A stretch of DNA of 19,556 bases from assembly GCA_035642125.1 (NCBI GenBank), contig DASQSZ010000161.1, positions 1 to 19,556 of the forward strand. The letters are read 5' to 3'. The stretch's first letter is position 1. Each line of letters opens with the position of its first letter. The notes below the pieces were generated by a model, which was not told the origin of the DNA, did not search any database, and worked only from the letters and a program-made list of their open reading frames with translations. Both the position numbers and the translations under genes were made by a program. The DNA comes from CALAED01 sp937891035. GTDB lineage: Bacteria; Actinomycetota; Actinomycetes; Streptosporangiales; Streptosporangiaceae. Shown here one piece after another: positions 14,663 to 19,556 of this stretch.

Positions 14663-15895
14663 CTAGAGGAAGTCCATGGTCTTGCGACCGGCGCCGAGGA
14701 TGCGGGCGGGGTCGGTGTCCAAGGTCTTGGCCAGCAGGGTGGCGTAGACGTCCCGGAAATCAGTGGTCGCGATCAGGTCGTCGTCGGCCAGCTTGGTGAG
14801 GCTGGGCTGCTCGCCGAAAAAACCGCCGGACACCGGCTCACCCGCGATGAACATCGGGCCGGCCGTGCCGTGATCGGTGCCCTGGTTGGCGTTGCCCCGC
14901 ACCCTGCGGCCGAACTCGGAGTAGACCGCCACCACCACCTTGCGCCCCCGCTCCGCGCCGCGCACTTCGCGCAGGAAACCGGACACCGCCCCGTCCAGTT
15001 GGCCAAGCAGTCGTGACTGGGTCGTCTTCTCGGCGGCATGGGTGTCGAACCCGCCGAGGCTCACGCTGTAGACGCGGGCGGGGACGCCCGAGCGGATGCT
15101 CTTGGCCACCACATCGAGTTGCTGGGCCAGCTTGCCCTGCCCGCCGCCACTGGCGCCCTGGGCCTGGCGATCATCGTCGGCCTCGTCGTCGGGCCTGGCG
15201 CCGCGCAGCTTGGTGTCCACCGCCATCAGTCCGCTGAGTGAGGAGGCGACGCGGGTCTGAAGGGGGTGCTCGCCGTGCTCGGGGCCGGCCAGTTTGGCGA
15301 GGGCGCCGCCGAGCGGGCCCGTGGGCAGGACCGGGCCGCCGCCGAGCCGGAACGTGGAGCCGGCCCCGGACGCCCCGGCCAGCAGCGGCGGCAGTACGGG
15401 CTCGATCGCGATGGCCCGCAACGGGTCGTGCCCCACGGCGTCCAGCCATCGGCCCAGCCAGCCGGTCGGCACCGGACCGGCGGGCGAGGCCGTCTGCCAG
15501 ATGGCCATCGAGCGGAAGTGGCTGTGGTCCGGCCTCGGGTACGACACGCCGCGGACGATCGCCAGCCGCCCTTCCTCCCACAGCGCCTTGAAGCCCCGCA
15601 TCGACGGGTTGAGCCCCAAGCCCTCGCCGAGGGCGAGGACCTCGCCCTCGCCATAGGCCAGGTCGGGCCTGGCGTCGTGATAGGCCTTGTCCGCCGCGGG
15701 GATCACGGTGTTGAGGCCGTCGTTGCCGCCGTACAGCGTCACAAGCACCAGGATCGACGCGTCCCCGGGCAGCGGCCTGCCCCGGGCCGCCGCCATCAGG
15801 TCGTCCCAGGTGAGGGCGGTGCCGCCCGCCGCCAGCGTGGCTCCGGCCGTCACGCCACTGAGGGTGAGGAACTTGCGCCTCGTCCATCGGTCCAC
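14663..15895 (-). CDS. DUF1501 protein, Tat-exported
   Basis: A 410-residue protein of the DUF1501 family, related to the alkaline phosphatase/sulfatase-like fold; no reaction is established. The N-terminus carries a twin-arginine signal (TRRKFLTLSG at 5-14, then an Ala/Gly-rich hydrophobic stretch to about 28), so it should fold in the cytoplasm and be exported. Conserved blocks: LYGGNDGLNTVIP at 54-66, RPDHSHFRSMAIWQ at 121-134, LGGFDTHAAE at 280-289, VYSEFGRRVRGN at 324-335 and GTDHGTAGP at 339-347. The last of these contains Asp/His residues that resemble metal ligands. The segment 233-257 is charged and low in complexity. The start is GTG at 15895 with AGGTGG seven bases upstream. It lies 11 bases after the DUF1800 gene, clearly in one operon. 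An open frame running on to 17443 is only an overlap shadow. Confidence 0.92.
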   Translation of the reverse strand: MDRWTRRKFLTLSGVTAGATLAAGGTALTWDDLMAAARGRPLPGDASILVLVTLYGGNDGLNTVIPAADKAYHDARPDLAYGEGEVLALGEGLGLNPSMRGFKALWEEGRLAIVRGVSYPRPDHSHFRSMAIWQTASPAGPVPTGWLGRWLDAVGHDPLRAIAIEPVLPPLLAGASGAGSTFRLGGGPVLPTGPLGGALAKLAGPEHGEHPLQTRVASSLSGLMAVDTKLRGARPDDEADDDRQAQGASGGGQGKLAQQLDVVAKSIRSGVPARVYSVSLGGFDTHAAEKTTQSRLLGQLDGAVSGFLREVRGAERGRKVVVAVYSEFGRRVRGNANQGTDHGTAGPMFIAGEPVSGGFFGEQPSLTKLADDDLIATTDFRDVYATLLAKTLDTDPARILGAGRKTMDFL

Positions 15896-15906
15896 GGTGC
15901 GTCCAC

Positions 15907-17223
15907 CTATCCGTTGACGACGTACTCGGGAGCGCACAGCCCGACGATGACCAGTCGGCCGGGGTCGCCGCCTGCGGCGCTGAGCGCGGCGCGGGTACGG
16001 CCGGTCCAGCCGGGCACACCGAGCACGTGCGCCAGCGCGTCGGCCCGGCCGGCGGCCGGCTCGTCGGCGATCGTCTTCAGGTCGGCGTACCGGGTGAGCA
16101 TCGCGGCGATCCGGATCCGCGTCTGCGCCGCTGACGTGGTGAGCCAGGCCGCGCCCGACGGCCAGCCGCCGACGCTGGGCGGGCGGAACGGCACCTGCCC
16201 GAGGCCGTTCAGCTGGTTGATGAGTTGCCTGCGCTGCGCTTCCGGCAGCCGTCCCGGTCGAAGGCGCAGCGCCCGCAACGCCCCGGCCAGCCACTCGACC
16301 GGCTGCTTGACCAGCACGCTGTCGGCGGCGGTGAACGCGGGGTCGGTGAGCATCGCACGGAACATGGCTGCGGTGTCGCGATCGGCGCCGTACGCCCGCA
16401 CGATCCGATCCAGGCTCTGCGGCGTCGGCGGCGTCTCGCGGACCAGCCACGCCCAGAATCGGCCGGCGAGATGGCGAGCCGATTCGGGCCGGCCGATCAA
16501 CAGATCCACCAGCGACTCCGGGGTGAAGTCCGCGGTTCGGCCGAGTATGGTCTGCGTTCCCGAGGTGTGGCGTCGCGGCACGAAGCGGATATCGCCGGCC
16601 CGGCGTTCCATCCGCCAGCCGGTCAGCGCTCGCGCCGCCTGCCGTACGTCCTGTTCTGTGTAGTGCCCGACGCCGAGTGTGAACAGTTCCATCAATTCGC
16701 GTGCCAGGTTTTCGTTGGGCGCCTCGGCCGTGTTGCCGCCGGCGTCCAGCCAGATCATCAGGGCCGGGTCCATGACCAAGGCACGGGCCAGCACCCCGAA
16801 GTCGCCGGCGCCGAGACGACGCAGCGTCTCGTTCTGCCGGAGCATCAGTTCGGCCGACCTCACCTTCTGGATGGACGTGGCCCAATGCCCATGCCACAGC
16901 AGGGTGCGCTTTTCGGTCCAGGGATGCTCGGCGGCCACCATCCGCTCCAGCCACCACAGGATCAGTAGCTGTGACTGCTGCCGGATGGCTCGGGCATGCC
17001 GCTTCCTGGCCTCGGGGTCGACCTTCCCCGCGTTCTTCTCCGGCCGCCGCGGCGACTCCAGCCGCGGCGGCGGCGTCGCGACGGCGCCGGAGTCCGCGCC
17101 GGCCGGTCGCAGCCGCCGGTCTACGGCATCCGCGAACTCCAGCCCTGCCACGGCAGCGATCTCGTCCGGATGTGCTCCGAAGCCGGTGCGCTGCACCAGC
17201 CGCACCATCGCCCGATCGGCCAT
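15907..17223 (-). CDS. DUF1800 family protein
   Basis: A 438-residue largely helical protein of the DUF1800 family, whose biochemical role is unknown. The family core is clear: LLWHGHWATSIQKV at 108-121, LRQNETLRRLGAGDFG at 128-143, then PNENLARELMELFTLG at 169-184 followed by GHYTEQDVRQAARALTGW to 203, and PPSVGGWPSGAAW at 348-360. DUF1800 proteins are regularly encoded next to DUF1501 proteins, as here, so the two probably work together, perhaps at the cell envelope. This copy has no visible signal peptide, unlike its partner. The ATG at 17223 starts just before the conserved RLVQRTGFGAHPDEI region; the ribosome site is weak and upstream codons in the same frame look non-coding. Residues about 45-70 form a Pro/Arg-rich loop. 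Operon order is DUF1800 then DUF1501, 11 bases apart. Confidence 0.9.
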   Translation of the reverse strand: MADRAMVRLVQRTGFGAHPDEIAAVAGLEFADAVDRRLRPAGADSGAVATPPPRLESPRRPEKNAGKVDPEARKRHARAIRQQSQLLILWWLERMVAAEHPWTEKRTLLWHGHWATSIQKVRSAELMLRQNETLRRLGAGDFGVLARALVMDPALMIWLDAGGNTAEAPNENLARELMELFTLGVGHYTEQDVRQAARALTGWRMERRAGDIRFVPRRHTSGTQTILGRTADFTPESLVDLLIGRPESARHLAGRFWAWLVRETPPTPQSLDRIVRAYGADRDTAAMFRAMLTDPAFTAADSVLVKQPVEWLAGALRALRLRPGRLPEAQRRQLINQLNGLGQVPFRPPSVGGWPSGAAWLTTSAAQTRIRIAAMLTRYADLKTIADEPAAGRADALAHVLGVPGWTGRTRAALSAAGGDPGRLVIVGLCAPEYVVNG

Positions 17224-17700
17224 AGGACCCAGGCTGGCGGAGCCCCCTGGGAGAACCCTGAGAACGAGCCAAGAAGAGCCAGAGATCTTGTCGGCCCATT
17301 CCGCCCGTTCCGGCGGCACGTCGCGCCAACCGCTGGCTCAGCGGCGCAGTCCAAGCCAAGACCATCGCGGGATGCTCAAGCCTTCGGGCACATCGTCGGC
17401 GGACTCGTGGTAGTGGGCCAGGCCAGTCGGCTGCCCCAACCACACCGGTCGGTGGGCGCGCCGCCGGTGTGAGGCGGGAACTTGCGTTGGGGATGGAGCG
17501 GAAAGCCTCATACGGAACCCTAGACGGGGTGGCCGGCGAGGCGGATGATCAGTCCGTGAGAAGGGTTGATCGCGGTCGGCAAGAGTTCCCATGTACGGCC
17601 GCTTAGCTTTGTCGCGTGCCGTAGCCATGTCGGTGATCGTGAGTCGCCGTTTCGGCCGAGAACAGGGCGGACAGCCGATGTTCGTGATCAAGTAATCGGC
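17224..17700. other. 477-bp gap between the divergent DUF1800 and cadmium transporter genes
   Basis: This gap must contain the promoters of two divergent genes. I see no sure gene or RNA. A minus-strand frame of 117 codons (17338-17691) contains GLAHYHESADDVPEGLSI, but the rest is Arg/Pro-rich and typical of random GC-rich DNA. On the plus strand TTGTCG at 17609-17614 could be a -35 box for the transporter gene, with only a poor -10 match 17 bases on. Confidence 0.35.
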
Positions 17701-18306
17701 GTGGACGGGCTCGCGGGAACGCTCGCGACGGCGGTGGCCATGTTCGTCGGCACGAACGTGGACGACATCATCGTGCTCACCGTTCTGTTCTTGTCATCGC
17801 GCGCTGTCGGACGCCCGCGGCCTGGGCAGATCTGGGCCGGGCAGTACGCCGGCGTCGCGATCCTGGTACTGGCATCGGTCCTCGCGGCGCTCGGCCTGAC
17901 GATCGTGCCCGACGACTGGGTGGGGCTGCTGGGCCTGATCCCCATCGGCCTCGGCGTCATCGGTCTGGTGGCGGCCATCCGCAACCACGACGACGACGAG
18001 GCGGACACCCCGGCCGTCGCGACCGGAGTTGTTTCGGTCGCCGGGTTGACCATCGCCAACGGCGCGGACAACATCTCGGTTTACACACCAGTGTTCCGCA
18101 CCATCGGTCCCGGCCCCAGTGCCGTTACCATGATCGTGTTTGCCATCGGGATCGCCCTGTGGTGCCTGGCCGGGTCATGGCTCGGCTCGCACAAAAAGAT
18201 CGTCCAGAGCGTCGAACGCAACGGGGAGTGGCTCATCCCCGTCGTCTTCATCGCCATCGGCGTCCTGGTCGTCGTCGAATCCGGCCTCCTGGCCAAGATC
18301 GCCTGA
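17701..18306 (+). CDS. CadD-family cadmium resistance transporter
   Basis: A 201-residue inner-membrane protein of the CadD family, whose studied members lower cadmium toxicity. Five to six hydrophobic helices are visible. The two family signatures are intact: FVGTNVDDIIVLTVLF at 15-30 in the first helix, with paired aspartates, and TIANGADNISVYTPVF at 117-132. These acidic helix residues probably handle the divalent metal. A short acidic His/Asp cytosolic loop, RNHDDDEAD at 94-102, could also bind metal. The frame is open upstream to 17566, but GTG at 17701 gives the normal family length and starts directly at the first helix. The ribosome site is weak. It converges with pafA across 182 bases. 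No ArsR/CmtR-type regulator gene is next to it, so its metal control is not visible here. Confidence 0.87.
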   Translation: MDGLAGTLATAVAMFVGTNVDDIIVLTVLFLSSRAVGRPRPGQIWAGQYAGVAILVLASVLAALGLTIVPDDWVGLLGLIPIGLGVIGLVAAIRNHDDDEADTPAVATGVVSVAGLTIANGADNISVYTPVFRTIGPGPSAVTMIVFAIGIALWCLAGSWLGSHKKIVQSVERNGEWLIPVVFIAIGVLVVVESGLLAKIA

Positions 18307-18488
18307 CCGTCTCCGCGAAAGCCACGAACGCGAAACCACGGCCAGACACCTCCCCAAACCGGCCGTTTATTGTCCTCTCAAAATTGCGGCAGATCACTAG
18401 GCTGAGCGGGAATCTGTGGTCCAGCGTGTTGAGAATCCGTCGATCTGTCCGCTGGCGTCGATAGGTCGTTCGGCCGGGCCGTCGGTGT

Positions 18489-19556
18489 TCACATCCCGGC
18501 GATCAGTTTGTCGACTCGCTCGTCGACGGACCGGAACGGGTCCTTGCACAGCACCGTGCGCTGCGCCTGGTCGTTCAGCTTCAAGTGCACCCAATCGAAG
18601 GTGAAGTCGCGGCGCTTTTCCTGCGCCTTGCGGATGAACTCGCCACGCAACCGTGCCCGCGTGGTCTGCGGCGGCACCGACTTGGCCTCGAAGATCTCCA
18701 GGTCACGGGCCACCCGCTCCACCGATCCGCGCCGCTCCAACAGGTAGTACAGGCCCCGGCCACGATGCACATCGTGATAGGCCAGATCGAGCTGGGCCAC
18801 CCGCGGCGAACTGAGCGGCAGGTCATACTTGGCCCGATAACGCTCGATGAGCTGAAACTTCGTCACCCAGTCGATCTCCCGGGCGACCAGATCGAAATCC
18901 TGCGTCTCCACCGCACGCAACGTGCGCTCCCACAACTCCAGCACCCGGGCGACCGTCTCATCGCCGCCCCGCCGGTCGACGAAGTCGCGCGCCTTGCCGA
19001 AGTATTCCTTCTGGATCTCCAGCGAACTGGCCTCGCGGCCATTCGCCAGCCGCACCTTACGGCGCCCCGTCATGTCGTGGCTGACCTCGCGGATCGCCCG
19101 GATCGGATTCTCCAGCGTGAGATCCCGCATCACCACGCCCGCCTCCACCATCCGCAGCACAAGGTCGGTCGCACCGACCTTCAGCAGCGTCGTGGCCTCG
19201 TTCATGTTGGAGTCGCCGACGATCACATGCAGCCGCCGGAACCGCTCCGCGTCCCCGTGCGGCTCATCACGCGTGTTGATGATCGGGCGCGACCGGGTGG
19301 TCGCCGAGGACACACCCTCCCAAATGTGCTCGGCGCGCTGCGACACGCAATAGACCGCGCCGCGCGGGGTCTGCAGCACCTTGCCGGCGCCGCAGATGAT
19401 CTGCCGGGTCACCAGGAACGGAATCAGCACATCGGCCAGCCGGCCGAACTCTCCTTGCCGCCCCACGCAATAGTTCTCGTGGCACCCGTAGGAGTTGCCG
19501 GCCGAGTCCGTGTTGTTCTTGAACAGATAGATGTCACCCGCGATGCCCTCCTCGCG
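18489..19556 (-). CDS. pafA: Pup--protein ligase PafA (5' part outside the window)
   Basis: The C-terminal 355 residues of the Pup ligase, which attaches the small protein Pup to lysines of target proteins, using ATP, and marks them for the actinobacterial proteasome. The frame is open to the window edge, so about 100 N-terminal residues, including the ATP-site glutamates and catalytic aspartate, lie outside. Visible landmarks are NSYGCHENY soon after the edge, PIINTRDEPHGDAERFRRLH, VGDSNMNEATTLLKVG, and the typical end DPFRSVDERVDKLIAGM. These match PafA rather than its paralogue Dop, whose C-terminus differs. A GTG at 19466 is internal and not the start. In most relatives the gene follows prcB and prcA and is followed by pafB and pafC. 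Here the 3' side is instead a cadmium transporter gene in the opposite direction. Identity is firm. Confidence 0.95.
   Translation of the reverse strand, partial: REEGIAGDIYLFKNNTDSAGNSYGCHENYCVGRQGEFGRLADVLIPFLVTRQIICGAGKVLQTPRGAVYCVSQRAEHIWEGVSSATTRSRPIINTRDEPHGDAERFRRLHVIVGDSNMNEATTLLKVGATDLVLRMVEAGVVMRDLTLENPIRAIREVSHDMTGRRKVRLANGREASSLEIQKEYFGKARDFVDRRGGDETVARVLELWERTLRAVETQDFDLVAREIDWVTKFQLIERYRAKYDLPLSSPRVAQLDLAYHDVHRGRGLYYLLERRGSVERVARDLEIFEAKSVPPQTTRARLRGEFIRKAQEKRRDFTFDWVHLKLNDQAQRTVLCKDPFRSVDERVDKLIAGM

Noticed and set aside
14510..15016. A 168-codon plus-strand frame starting in the gap beside the DUF1501 gene
   Set aside because: Most of it is antisense to conserved DUF1501 motifs, and its translated start resembles nothing known.
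15896..17443. A very long minus-strand frame joining onto the DUF1501 gene (926 codons in total)
   Set aside because: The upstream part overlaps the whole DUF1800 gene in another frame, is Arg/Pro/Gly-rich and has no family resemblance. The Tat signal and a good ribosome site show the real start at 15895.
17566..17700. An N-terminal extension of the CadD-type transporter
   Set aside because: The added residues are hydrophilic and unlike the family, which normally begins at the first membrane helix.
1..19556. CRISPR arrays, tRNA or rRNA genes, complete insertion sequences or prophage genes
   Set aside because: I saw no regularly spaced repeats, no tRNA-like cloverleaf, no rRNA-like sequence and no transposase or integrase motif on either strand.

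Overview
This high-GC window has typical actinobacterial features: GC-rich third positions, frequent GTG starts, candidate leaderless genes, and the C-terminal part of the Pup ligase PafA at the right edge. The gene content (XRE/TPR regulators with GHKL ATPases, a DUF1800/DUF1501 pair, a fused FAD/Fe-S dehydrogenase) fits a soil actinomycete such as the Streptosporangiales. The species cannot be named from the sequence alone.

Layout. 1-540: one small helical protein gene on the plus strand. 543-6221 (minus): a three-gene operon read from right to left, with an NRAMP-fold transporter, a serine/alanine-glyoxylate-type aminotransferase and a fused FAD + Fe-S (GlcD/GlcF-like) 2-hydroxyacid dehydrogenase. 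The last two overlap by 4 bp. 6461-8620 (plus): a divergent, stand-alone molybdopterin oxidoreductase. 8615-11307 (minus): a regulatory cassette of an XRE/TPR regulator, a hairpin-rich leader, an RsbW-like GHKL ATPase overlapping a 55-residue protein, a small gene broken at a run of five G, and an 81-residue protein. 11579-13240: an MDR oxidoreductase and a divergent TetR regulator sharing a palindromic promoter region. 13241-14662: a RibD/DHFR-like reductase between gaps that hold decayed gene fragments. 14663-17223 (minus): a DUF1800-DUF1501 operon, the second protein with a Tat signal. 17701-18306 (plus): a CadD-type cadmium transporter. 18489-19556 (minus): pafA, cut by the window edge.

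How the genes may work together. The left operon reads as a C2 module: the dehydrogenase would make a 2-oxoacid such as glyoxylate from a 2-hydroxyacid, the aminotransferase would convert glyoxylate to glycine, and the transporter would supply an unknown solute. This is inference. The transporter is unusual because the metal-binding motifs of classical NRAMP proteins are replaced. The TetR/MDR pair looks like a self-contained sensor-enzyme unit. The XRE-ATPase-small protein cassette resembles the many WhiJ-like regulatory loci of actinomycetes but lacks a recognisable DUF397 partner. Most of the remaining spacer DNA shows remnants or nothing recognisable.
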